A stretch of DNA of 64,000 nucleotides from Sophora flavescens (lineage: Eukaryota; Streptophyta; Magnoliopsida; Fabales; Fabaceae), in assembly GCA_030762895.1 (NCBI GenBank), contig CM061070.1, positions 78,979,291 through 79,043,290 of the forward strand, given 5' to 3'. This document shows positions 25,569 to 36,041 of this stretch, in pieces. The position numbers and the translations under genes are program-made. Position 1 is the first letter of the stretch; each line of letters starts with the position of its first letter. Below the pieces are notes generated by a model. The model was not told the DNA's origin. It did not search any database and worked only from the letters and a program-made list of their open reading frames with translations.

Positions 25569-27017
25569 TGATAGTGTGATTTCACATCATAATTCCTGTA
25601 CATTTTTGCATGCATTTTTCATATAGTTTCGGCATATTTGATGTGATTTTATTAGTTTTTACCTTGGATCGGGTGAGGCGGTTTCTTGGTGTTGTTTTGC
25701 AGGAATTCAAGGAAAAATACTCAAGATTAGCCATGATGGAGCTTGGATGAAGACAGAGCTTAAAAAGTGAAGAAAACGACCCAGGCAGAGCCCATCACGG
25801 CCTGGCCGTGATTACCCTCACGGCCGTGATCGAGCAATAATTGAGTGAACAGAAGGCAAAAGTCAGAAGATGTCACGGCCTAGCCGTGATACCCATCACG
25901 GCCATGACATGTTAATGGAGACAGACCCCCTCTTGACAGAATCTGTCACGGCCAAGCCGTGACGGCCATCACGGCCGTGACAGATCATTTGGTGAAGGCA
26001 GAAGCTATCACGGCTGCCCGTGATGAGCATCACGGCCGTGATGCTCCAATATTTGAATGTGCGCCAAGGCAGAAAGCGTCATGACCTGGTCGTGATGGCC
26101 ATCACGTCCTGGTCGTGATGGCCATCACGGTCGTGACGCGAATCCTGATCTATAAAGGAGCACGAGCAGAACAGAAGAAAAACAGTTTTGAAACCCTACA
26201 ATACTCTCTCTGAACCAGGGGCAGTGGCACAAGGATTCCATGGAGTTTTTCCTCCCTCTCATCTATATTTCTTTGGTTGTAGCTATGATCATGAGTAGCT
26301 AAACCTCCATTGTTGGGGTTAGGTGTAGCTATCTCTGAATTCTCATGTATCCGACTTGATCTTTAATACAGTTTTTACTTCTTTATTGAGTGATTGATTT
26401 TCTGTGCTTAATGCGTGTTGTGGCTAGCACCCTCGTGACTCGATTAGTGTTTTGATATGCAATTGGAAAATTCATATTGGAACCGGAACTAAAATTAATC
26501 ACCTAGTAAACCTTGTATCTAGGAATGGAACTAGGTTTATTAGCAATCACGTAATCCCTAATCTTAATGCAATTTCATTAATCTAGGCCACCTAAGGAAT
26601 TAGGGTCTATTAGTGGATTTAGGCTCTTGTCATCCGAGGAATCGGGACTTGAGTAATTTAGTGGATTGATTGTCATACTTGAAGTAGAAACTGTTTATTA
26701 ATCATGTCATTGCATGGGGGTGAAGTTTAGTGAACCTAATCCCGACATTATTCATATATTTGAAGAATCCCTTTAACTGCCTCCCAAGTGTTCGACAAAA
26801 TCCCACAAAGAACTCTTCTCTCCATTTTGTTAGTTTTAGGTTTAAATCTTATTTGGGCTTGGTATTTACTATCGATCTCCCTTCAATCCAAATATCCGCT
26901 TAGATAGTAATTGATTCGGTACGTGTTAGTACTTGTCACAGTCCTCGTGGGAACGATAAACGGTCTCACCACCGTATTACTTGCACGACTGGGTATACTT
27001 GCCCAGAGCCGTCAACA
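25569..27017 (+). mobile_element. Solo LTR inside the CACTA-B transposase
   Basis: The 1,449-bp segment runs from TGATAGTGTGATTTCAC to GAGCCGTCAACA, with 5-bp duplications gtggc (25564-25568, 27018-27022). It has a TATAAAG box at 26151-26157. Its end (TCGTGGGAACGATAA then TTACTTGCACGACT) resembles Ty3/gypsy Tat/Athila-type LTRs as I remember them, which would need a search. A 340-bp block of CACGGCC/GGCCGTG palindromes precedes the TATA box. Confidence 0.88.
25795..26140. repeat. Palindromic CACGGCC..GGCCGTGA array in the solo LTR
   Basis: About five degenerate iterations, roughly 60 bp apart, each contain ATCACGGCC facing GGCCGTGAT with a short centre. The block lies just upstream of the LTR TATA box, where U3 enhancer repeats normally sit. 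Confidence 0.8.
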
Positions 27018-28593
27018 GTGGCCCAGTCCAATACCGCTGGATGTATCCATTTGAGAGGTAAACAACATCAACTATTTTACTTAATACATATGAAATTCAC
27101 GAACACGAGATCCTAGTTTAGCTTTCCCTAAAACTAATAATTATCTGTATGTATCCCTCTTTAATAGGTTCCTGCACTCCCTTAAACACAAAGTCAAGAA
27201 CAAGGCACGAGTAGAGGGTTCCATTTGTGAAGCATACTTAGTATAGGAGACTTCCACTTTTGCCTCTTATTACTATCCGGACGAAGTTAACACGAGAAGG
27301 ACAAGGATGCCTAGAAACGTTGATTCGGGCGAAGGAAGTTCAACTAGTCCTCCTATATCAATATTCAACTATCCGGGCAGATTTAGTGGTAAATCAAAAG
27401 GATATTTCTTGGAGTGGCGTGACATTAATGCTGCTCATCTGTATATCCTTCAAAATTGTGAAGAGGTGGCGCCATATTTAGAGTAAGTTTCTACAATGTC
27501 TTTTATAAGTTCAATTGACATTTATGATTATTAATCGTCCTGTTGTTTATCTCCCATATGTAGGATGTACGACAATTTTCTAAGGGATCTCCAACCTGAC
27601 ATTTCAAACGATCAGGTTGATCGAGAAATTACTTCTCACTTTTCTACGTGGTTCAGTAAATATGTAGGTTAAGCATCTTCATTTGTTGCAATACATTTTA
27701 TCTCCTTAAATATATAGCATGTATAAGAATAATATAATATTTGATTTTTTAGGTACTAGATCCAGAAAATTAACAATGTTCAAAATCCATTGTTGACAAA
27801 TTTGGCATGGGGGCCAAACAGATGGGTTACATCATGGAATACTTATATTGTAAATGGATATAAATCTAACACAAAAACATGGAATGAAGGAATGCAGTCG
27901 TGTAACTATGGTGTTTGTGTGCGAGCCACTGATGGCAACGTAGAGGATGATTTTTATGGGGTTCTAACTGACATCCTTGAACTCGATTATACCGATTTCC
28001 CCGTGATGAAGTTAGTTATCTTCAAGTGTGATTGGTTTGATCCTACTATTGACGTAGGGACAAAAATCGATAAAAAAATATGGTATTGTTCAAGTTAGGC
28101 TGTCTCGAAGGTATAATAAGGCGTACGACCCATTCATTTTTTCACAACAGGCAGATCAGGTTTATTACTCGCCATATCCCGAAGGACATCAAGGCTGGTT
28201 GGGTGTTATTAAGATAAAGGCTCGCAGTATAATTACTGATAATGTAATCAACCAGCTTGAAAAAGATGCTCCGTACCAAGATGATGAGTTTTCAAGACCC
28301 CACGTACCGTTGCAAATTACGCCGGACATTATTGTTAATTCTCTGGCGGACATTTTTGGAAATGAGGAAGAAGTTGAAAGAGAGTTATTGGATCAATCCG
28401 AGTTGGACGCATCTAGCGAAGGCACATTCCGATCAAGTGAGACTGATGAGAGTGAGGGTGAATTTAGTGACGAAGATTCTACTTAGGTAATTTATTTATG
28501 TCATAATTCATTGTGTAAATGTCATTCTACTTAGGTAATTTATTTTTGTATTATTTACACTGTTGTGTAATCATATTTTCATTTTGTACACAG

Positions 28594-30382
28594 ATGGCAG
28601 ATTCCTCTAGAGGTAGGGGTCGTCGTGGAGGTCGTGGCAGAGGTCATGTTGCGAGAGTCCCTTCGCCGACCGACCCACAGCCTTCAGATCGAGACCACCC
28701 TACCAGCACCTCCGTGGACGGGACACCTCAGGGTGATGGAGTTGCACCCTCTACCCAGCCTCATGTGGTCGGGACACGAGCTGCACCCTCATCATCAACA
28801 CCTACGACAGGACCATCATCATCATCGGGACAGGAGAGTCATGGTCCATCCGACAGGAGGATTCTTCTTATCCCCAGGGGGGATAACAAGTACGCTAATT
28901 TAATTTTTTTTAATATATATGAAGTATCATTAATTTCTATTTACTTATTTTTTTAATTTATTTATAACATTTATTAATGCTCTAATTTTGTTGCAGCTTT
29001 TTGCCCGCGAAGGGCCCTTCTGATTCGATATCGAAGATCCTGCGACGCAAGTTTGATGGTCCATGGCCTACATGGAAGGCCATCCCAGGGGGCCATAGGG
29101 ATCAGTTGTTTCTAGAGTTTAAGGTAACAATTTATTAAGTTATTTAAATTAAATTTACATTATATATATATATACACACATGAATTTCCTAACAACTGTA
29201 CGTTGCAGAAAGAGTATAGGTGGGACATAGCTTTAGAGGGTCTCGTCAGGGACATATTTGAGCATAAAGGCTCACTGGTCATGAAGAATCTGACGAACAA
29301 GCTGAGGAAGGGTAAGAATAAGGGAAAGTGGGTGGATCCTGAGATCAGGAGGCAACTGGACCAGTACTGGGCTACTGAGAAGTTACAGGAGATCCAGGCC
29401 ACAGCTCGACGTAATCGAGCTTCTGATGGTGGCGCATGTGCTTGGACCGACGGGTCTAAATCAGTCGCCGCCCACTACGACGAGCTGGTAATACATTAAA
29501 CTTTTGACTTATTATACTATTTAATTAATTAGTTTTCATTTTTAATTATTCTTATGAATTTAAGATTATATTTTTCTGTGCAAAAAGCACAGAAACAGCG
29601 GGTCCCCCACTGCTATGGAGTTGGTGGAGAGGACGAAGAAGTTGAAGTCGGGGACATGGGTCAACGACAAGACCCGTAACTATGCTGTAAGCAAAAAAAC
29701 AATTTAGTGTTTACTTGTAATTTATTATAAATGATTTGTTAATATTGATTATAATTTTAACTAAATCTCTTCAACTATACTTTGTAGGTGGGCTTCAACG
29801 AAAAGAAGGACGATGTCATATCACGTGTCTCACAGTCACAAGATGAGTCCTTGACTGGTGATGGGCCCAGCTCTCCTATCTCCGTCGACGATAATGCCAT
29901 TTATTTGGAGGTCTTTGGGGGCAGGAATAAGAAGGGGCATGTGTATGGCCTCGGACACCTGGGAGGAGAGTTTATCGCTTCATCATCCGGCACGCCTGCT
30001 CCTTCCTACGCCGATATCGTCCCTCAGGAGCAGTTCAACCAAATGTAGGACACCATCACGCAGCTGAACGCGGAGCTTCGGGAGAAGAGCGAGAGAGAGC
30101 AGCAGATGGCGAACCAGATTGCACATTTGACTCAGGCACACCAGCAGCTGATGCATACGAGCATCGAGCAGGGCGGTTACTTCGGGTGGTGTTGGAGCAG
30201 ATGAGGATCCAGACTCCAGTTGCTCTGGGTGATGCTCAGCCGGTTGTGCGCGCTGTTTGTCGCTCCTCGGTTCCACCGCCACCATACGATGTCTCTCTGC
30301 AGAGGGCGATCGGATAGCGAGCGTCGACGGTACGGACGCTGAGGATGATTGGATTCCTCCACCTCCCCCTCATCATGACTGA
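28594..30382 (+). pseudogene. CACTA-B second gene, Ptta/En/Spm plant transposase type
   Basis: Proposed exons are 28594-28888, about 28997-29123, 29209-29487, 29588-29687 and 29788-30382, with GT-AG joints. The N-terminus is Arg/Gly- then Pro/Ser-rich. The core (KILRRKFDGPWPTWKAIP; LRKGKNKGKWVDPEI) is typical of the plant transposase-24 family found beside TNP2 in En/Spm elements, the presumed subterminal-repeat binding partner. An in-frame stop at 30046-30048 lies at an apparent Gln position. A frame change near 30180 follows, then a coiled-coil-like tail and an end in WIPPPPPHHD. Promoter sharing with the transposase is not visible. Confidence 0.75.
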
Positions 30383-30967
30383 TTTTTTTTTTTTCATATT
30401 TTGACTTTAAACGATTCTTGTACGACACTGTGGATTTTATATATATATATATTCATTATTTCTTATGATTGTATATTTCATTACTAATTTGGTGTGTTTT
30501 ATTAGTAATTTTGCTAAACTTTAAAGAAAAACAGAAAAAATTTATTATTTTAAAAATTAAATTTTAATTTTTTTTAATAAAAACCAGTTTAGCGACCGAA
30601 TTAGAAACCAATAATTCAGTCGCTAAACTTTAATTAACATTAACAGATTGTGGTCTAGCGACCGAAAATCCGTCGCTAATATAGGTTAACAGTAACCAAC
30701 ATTGGCGACCGAACTAGCGACCGATTATCGGTCGCTAAAAATAGTTACCCAAACAATGCGACCAACCGTGTAGCGACCATTTTTTATTATTTAGCGACCG
30801 AAATTATGGTCTCCATTTAGCGACCGAATTATTATTTCGGTCTCTAAAAGCTTAGCAACCAGGTTATCAGCCACCACCATGAATCGGTCGCTAACTTAAA
30901 TAGCGATCGAATTAGAATGTTTAGCGACCGAATATGCCGGTCACTAAACAGTTCTTTCTTTGTAGTG

Positions 30968-31442
30968 GTTGTCCACCTTGTCTATGATTAAAGCCTTGAC
31001 TTTGTGAGAAGGACCCATTGCCATTTGGACTCTGAGGAGAGAACCCACCACGGCCACGCTGGTTTGAGTGATTAGACCGAAATTGCTTATTGTAGGTGGC
31101 ATGTTTTTGATGAAAATTGGCTGTGTGAACTGAGGTTTCTGATGGAGAATCATCACGTTTCAAATATTCTTCATGAGCAACCAAATGACTGTAGAGTTCT
31201 TCAAAGGAGAATGGACGGTCCCTTGTGAGGATTGAAGCAGCAATGTCCCTGTATTTAGCACCTAAACCATTAAGCACATAAAGGGTTACACCACCATCAT
31301 ATATTACATGATCAATAACAGATAATTCATCAATTATTCTCTTGACAGAGAACAAGTATTCTGTGATAGATTGAGCGCCTTTGCGGCTTCGTTGAAGTTG
31401 ATTCTTGAGAGACATAACATGAGAGCGCGATGGATTCACGTA
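30968..31442 (-). pseudogene. Copia I gag, middle part
   Basis: A continuation of gag between CACTA-C and CACTA-B, open throughout. It contains the gag segment around YVNPSRSHVMSLKNQLQ and a Gly/Asn/Gln-rich tail ahead of the zinc knuckle. The codon frame matches the part at 35615-36004 upstream and the part at 20586 downstream once each CACTA plus one TSD copy is left out. Confidence 0.85.
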
Positions 31443-32454
31443 TTTCACTACTAGAAAACTTGAATTTTCAGGCGGAATTTTCGGACGGAAATGTTTCCGT
31501 ATGAAATTTTATGAACATTTCGGACGGATTTCACACGGATTTGTTATTTTTTATATTTTTCTTGATTTATCTTACATCCGTCTGAAATCATCCAGAAAAT
31601 TTTGACATGATTTCACACGGATTTGTTATTTTTTATATTTTTCTTGATTTATCTTACATCAAATCTCAAATCATCCGAAAATTTTGCATGATTTCACATG
31701 ATTTGTTATTTTTTACATTTTTTTTTTATTTTTCTTTCATGTTCTATATATACCCTTCCTCCTCAACAGAAAACCCATTTTCCTCTCATTTCTCTCTCAA
31801 CTCCATTTCTCTCCTCCTTCACCCCTGCACAGACCACCGCCACCTAGGGAGCTCCGGCCGCCGCTCGCCAACGCAAGGAGGAGAAGACCCCGTCTGGTTC
31901 GCCTGTCCAGTTGCGCCGCCACCCACCGCTCGCGTCCGGTCGCCGTCCTGCATCGAACCCCGTCGCCCCGCCGCAGTAACCACTCCTCGCCGCCGTTTAT
32001 GGTGGTTTCCACCATTATTATGTTCATTTCAGTCTTCCTTGTCCTTCCTTGAAGCTAACCCCTTCTCTTTTAGTCTTGGTTGTTACAGAAACCTTCAACA
32101 GCCGTTGTTGCCGCGTCGTTGCCATCAGTGCCGCCGTGCATGAGAAAGTCAGAGCACGGCCATCCACTCCACCTCTTCTCCCTCTCTGTTTGGTGAGTGA
32201 TATTTTACTCATTCACTCTTTGATTGATTTTCCCCCAAATTAATTTGAAAGTTGAAACCCTAACCCCAAATTGATTTCAAATTCTGAATTTCCTTCCCTT
32301 TGAATATCAAAGATTGTTCTGCTATAGCCTCTCTGAACCTGTTTCAGTCTGATTTTACTTTCTATGAGGGATTGTTGGTATTTTTTTAAATAATCATAAA
32401 GTGAGTTTTGATTTAGGAAATGGTAAGGATAGGCTTACAGTGTTATTTCAGTAG

Positions 32455-32571
32455 TCTTTAAATGGGCTAGACTTGACGGGGATGTTGACATTGAAACAAC
32501 TCAACCTGTACAAAGAACAAAAGATATTGCTAGTCAACAATTGAGAGTTTTTGTCGAAGCTATTGATAGGT
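32455..32571 (+). pseudogene. Exon-like segment of unknown origin in CACTA-C
   Basis: An open stretch containing KWARLDGDVDIETTQPVQ and then ASQQLRVFVEAIDRY, preceded by a TTTCAGTAG-like acceptor and followed by GGTACC, a possible donor. Its composition looks like a real protein rather than chance translation. I do not recognise the family. It could be transposon-encoded or captured from a host gene. Confidence 0.35.
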
Positions 32572-33357
32572 ACCGCATACATGTTTATTGATTCACTCTT
32601 GAAAATTTTTGTTTTTCATGTTTTATGAAAATGATGAAATGTAGGCACTTAAGCTTCAAACTGATTCATTTCTTTTGGAACACTTAGTTGTGTAAAGTTA
32701 GTAATCTCTTCATAGGATAAGGCACTTAATATTGATTACTTACCTCTGTTAACTTCATTTTTCAACATATAATAAGGAAGAGGATCCAATATCAATATAT
32801 AGTTTAATTTATTTTGATTCTCTGTCTTTTTATGTTGACAAGTTAATATATATTTCTTTGGCTCCATTCTTCTGTGCATCAATATTTTGAATTGTGGTTA
32901 ATTAGAATAGAAACAATCATCATGGGATCATTTTTATTAGTATAAGATTTTTGTTTTCATTTACAATTTTTTGGGCTAGTTCTTTACAAGTAAACATCAT
33001 CTCAAAACTTGCATATGATCTAGTAAATTAGTGCCTCTTTTATTAAATGATTTTCTTTTGTTGCTGGTTTGTTTCTATACAAACTAGACTTCCATTTTTG
33101 AGAAGTTGACGTATATATGATGATTCATTATTCAATTATTTGATTTTACTTGCCAATGCCATGTTTAATTAGGAATTCGGATATTAACTGATCTATTGCC
33201 TTCCTCTTTATCTCATTTTAGGAAGTTAGAACTCTTAATAGATACTAGTAGTGTTGTGTTTCAACTCTGATTTTAAAAATTGCCATAAAATCAGTTAATT
33301 ATTTACCTACACTGATTAAAATTATACTGTGTTCTATAAGTTTGTTTTATTCGGCAG

Positions 33358-33930
33358 TTCTATGGCTTACTATCAAAAGAAGATTACTTTGCTCTACGAA
33401 ATGGGTTCATTGCAGTAAGTGAATCATCTATAACAACTTCTTCACTGGGAATTCATGGTACTCTTCAAGCAACAACAATTTAAACCAAATTTCCTGGAAT
33501 TGTAGGCTAACATTTCTGTAGGCAACAATTTCAATTTCAAGAAATTTCTTGTAACAAAATTATACGTTCAATGTTTAACAATGTCTTCATTTTGCTTGCA
33601 GAGTTCTATAATTACTATTGGCTTCCATTTATTGCACTTGTGGTACAGTTAATACTATTTCTTTTGTATCATTTTATCCATCACATTAAATTTATTGAAG
33701 AAGTGTGATTTTTCTTTTGTGGCTTCTCATTTTCTTAATATGGTATATATGTCAAGAGGATGGGAGAAAATAGGGCATTTTTGGCATTTGATACTTGAAG
33801 GGGAAGTGAAGTGCAGGAGTTGAACTTCTGTTATTAATTGGATTTAACATTTGATGTCTTGTGTGCAGGTGTCAAGCACCATTACCACTTTTGCCATCAC
33901 AGTGATCACTTATTGTGGTCTGAAATATTT
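33358..33930 (+). pseudogene. MLO-like exon fragments in CACTA-C
   Basis: 33358-33414 is flanked by AG and GTAAGT and reads FYGLLSKEDYFALRNGFIA, close to the MLO-family segment before the third helix. After an AG near 33522, GNNFNFKKFL resembles the next MLO motif (KFNFQKYI type). Near 33602-33645, EFYNYYWLPFIALV resembles the following helix. Near 33890-33930, HHSDHLLW resembles the later loop. All four are in order and on one strand, separated by intron-sized gaps. MLO proteins are seven-helix plasma-membrane proteins. These are fragments from recall of the family, not a working gene. Confidence 0.4.
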
Positions 33931-34675
33931 ATGCATTCATTGAATGTCATATTAGGAAAGAATGTTGTCATATTTGAATCAAATGCTCTATTTTTATATT
34001 ATTGATAGGATTGAGGTGGCAATGAAATCAATGAAAGTATGTGTATTTCTTGTGAATTATTCTTGTGAATTATTATATTGTTATTCCTAAGTTTTTGTTA
34101 TTTCTATTTTGGTATGTTGTTTTAGAGTTACAACCAGCTAATAAAGTTGACAAATATCAGTGCCAAATTGGTCCCCATAATAGTTGTTGGTGTCTGGGAC
34201 CAATTTGGAGACTTCTCTTTGGTGCATGATCTATATTAGGTTGGCTTTATGGTTTAATGTTGGATTGATGCATGCTGTTGATGGTTTGCCAGAACTGGTG
34301 TTTGTTACATAAAACCCAAATATCTTCCTGACATCCCCACATTTGTTCTATTCCTAGTAGTTTCTTCAAATTTGACTTCAACTTGATATAGCCTTAGCGA
34401 GCATGTTTCAAAATAGAGAGTATCTTAATGTGATGGTGTCCATTATGTGAGTACAAGCCAAATTGTTTGAATATCCATATTTTCTATCTTGTTATTTAAA
34501 TTAGTTATAATGTCTATTATCTTGTTACAGTGTGATGAATGCTTTCTCGGAAGGACTCACTATCTTTTATTTGATTATAGTAACATCCTTCTCATTTATG
34601 ATGGTGGCCACGAATTAATCAATGACGACGATGATTAGATGACAACGACGATGATATGATGATGAGGAGGAGATG

Positions 34676-34801
34676 ATGGATGATGTGCTAGATGAAGATG
34701 AAGAGTTTAGTGATCAAAGTAACAATGATGTGCAAGATGGATCAGATGAGACTAGTGAGCCCTCTAATGGCGACAATGATGATAATTTTAATGTTGATTG
34801 A
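34676..34801 (+). pseudogene. Acidic C-terminal tail, transposase remnant
   Basis: A 41-residue open frame, mostly Asp, Glu, Ser and Asn, contains DEDEEFSDQSNNDVQDGSDE and ends with TGA. The tail of the CACTA-B transposase is similarly acidic and contains EFSDED, so this probably marks the lost 3' end of a TNP2 gene. Confidence 0.4.
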
Positions 34802-35614
34802 TGGCTTTGATCTAGATTTGTGAGTCCTTCTAGTTTGTTTTGATTTAATATAGATTGATGACACCTTGATGACACTAGTTAGTTTTATGTTGTTTTAGAT
34901 CGATAAACATATTACTCTAGTTTGTGTTACTTTGTCATTGACTAACGAGTACTTTGATCATAGTGGTTTGTTTTATTGTGCTAGAACTAGAATGATGAAA
35001 CACTTATATGTGTTAGGTAAAAGCATTATCAGGTATACTTGATTGTTCTTCACAGGTTAATGTCTTGTTTGAAATTTGTTCAAATATGTTAAATTTTTCA
35101 ATTCAGTTTCATCTCAATCTGTGTGAAACTAAAACTTGAATAATAATTTTGATATTTCATCTTAGTGTTGTTTCAAAAGTAAATTAAGCCAATTTATAAA
35201 TTTGTGTCAATTTCCTTTATAAAAAAATAATTTTTATTAAATTTGTCCAAAATCCGTCTCAAAAGGATAAATGTTTGTCTTAAATCCGTGCGAAAAGAGG
35301 ATTGGATAAATTTATTTATTTAATCCGTGGGAAATCTGTCCCAAAGAAAATCACAACATCCGTCCCAAATCCGTTGAAAAACAAAAATAAATCCGTCCGA
35401 AATTCGTCCAAACAATAACCAAAATCCGGATTTGCACGTTGTCCATATTCCGTCCGCAATCCGTCTGTAAATATTTTCATACAGAATGACGGGTGTCGTT
35501 CCGTCTGAAATCCGTCCGGAATTAATTATCCATCCAAAATTCGTAGGAAATTTGTCCAATTTTGTCTGAAATCCGTCTGTGAATCTGTCCGAAAAAGACG
35601 GATTTCTAGTAGCG

Positions 35615-36004
35615 TTTGGCTTCAAGAGCTGACCACAATTGGTGAGAGGTCTCATAGACTGAAAGAGCTATGCTGTCTCTTTCGTTCATGGCAGATAAGA
35701 GCAGACTCACTATGAGCTGGTCTTGGAAAAACCACGTCTCATATTCTGGATTTGGAATGGTTGCACCATCTTGAGTAATCTCTGGCTTTTGGGATGGAAT
35801 GGACCCATCCACATAAGCAAAAAGCTTCATCCCAGATAAAAGGGAACATGCTTGTCGACGCCATTCTTGATAGTTGGTGGCGGAAAGCTTGATTGCTATC
35901 TGTGTTCCGGAGTTGAAAAATATCACTGGTTTGGGTTGGGATGCTGTGACACACACAGTGTTGGGAGTGACAGCTGCTGCGGAAGAATCAGGTGAGCTGG
36001 CCAT
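35615..36004 (-). pseudogene. Copia I gag, 5' part
   Basis: This is the first 130 codons of the capsid polyprotein, beginning with ATG at 36004, 27 bp beyond the primer-binding site. It contains the copia gag motif around LSATNYQEWRRQ, typical of RE-type elements. The frame is open to codon 130, where CACTA-C interrupts it. The last lysine codon is the AAA of the 3-bp target duplication. It continues in frame at 31442. Confidence 0.85.
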
Positions 36005-36030
36005 GGATCTGACTCGTTAGAGTATGCCTA

Positions 36031-36041
36031 TTCTGATACCA
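36031..36041 (-). other. Primer-binding site of copia I
   Basis: TGGTATCAGAA on the minus strand, immediately after the 5' LTR, matches the 3' end complement of plant initiator-Met tRNA, the usual Ty1-copia primer. Confidence 0.85.

Larger units (their letters stand above)
23282..28486 (+). pseudogene. CACTA-B transposase (TNP2 type), broken
   Basis: Begins near 23282 (second Met at 23291). The N-domain carries CPCKRCKC; the TNP2 region carries HNIDVMHTERNVF near 24991; DUF4218 carries WMYPFERF around 27040; a DUF4216-like part spans 27790-28150; and an acidic tail ends EFSDEDST at 28486. Three in-frame stops (24026-24028, 24578-24580, 25136-25138) interrupt the same frame without indels, and a frame change follows near 25190. 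The solo LTR at 25569 interrupts codon by codon within VGG/PVQYRW. Downstream pieces appear to be separate exons with GT-AG-like joints near 27058/27165, 27483/27564 and 27661/27753. Confidence 0.85.
20590..30967 (+). mobile_element. CACTA-B: two-gene En/Spm transposon
   Basis: Termini CACTACAAAAAAAAG (left) and CACTACAAAGAAAG (right, read inward) are flanked by the 3-bp duplication gtt (20587-20589, 30968-30970). Subterminal arrays of TAGCGACCGAA in both orientations lie at 20605-20995 and 30585-30945. The element is 10,378 bp, including a 1,449-bp solo LTR. It carries a TNP2-type transposase and, downstream on the same strand, a second gene of the plant Ptta/En/Spm type. This is the arrangement of autonomous CACTA elements. 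Both genes are now broken. Confidence 0.93.
31446..35614 (+). mobile_element. CACTA-C: non-autonomous CACTA with possible captured gene pieces
   Basis: Left end CACTACTAGAAAAC; right end read inward CGCTACTAGAAATCC (second base changed from A to G). It is flanked by ttt (31443-31445, 35615-35617). Subterminal arrays of ATCCGTCCGAAAT-type motifs lie at 31470-31690 and 35240-35600. It has a CT-rich leader (31755-32200) like the other CACTAs but no TNP2 core in 4,169 bp. What is visible is an acidic tail (34676-34801) like the end of a CACTA transposase, plus short spliced-looking segments that do not belong to a transposase. Confidence 0.88.

Noticed and set aside
25795..26140. Possible CRISPR array
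   Set aside because: Repeats are degenerate palindromes without uniform unique spacers, inside a plant LTR. No CRISPR context exists.
31607..32243. Plus-strand open frames in the CACTA-C leader (up to 178 codons)
   Set aside because: They cover subterminal repeats and a CT-rich leader. Composition is Pro/Arg/Ser-biased with no domain, so they are treated as noncoding.
36031..36041. Possible tRNA gene fragments at TGGTATCAGA sites (also 49671, 61546)
   Set aside because: They are retrotransposon primer-binding sites adjoining LTRs; no tRNA cloverleaf surrounds them.
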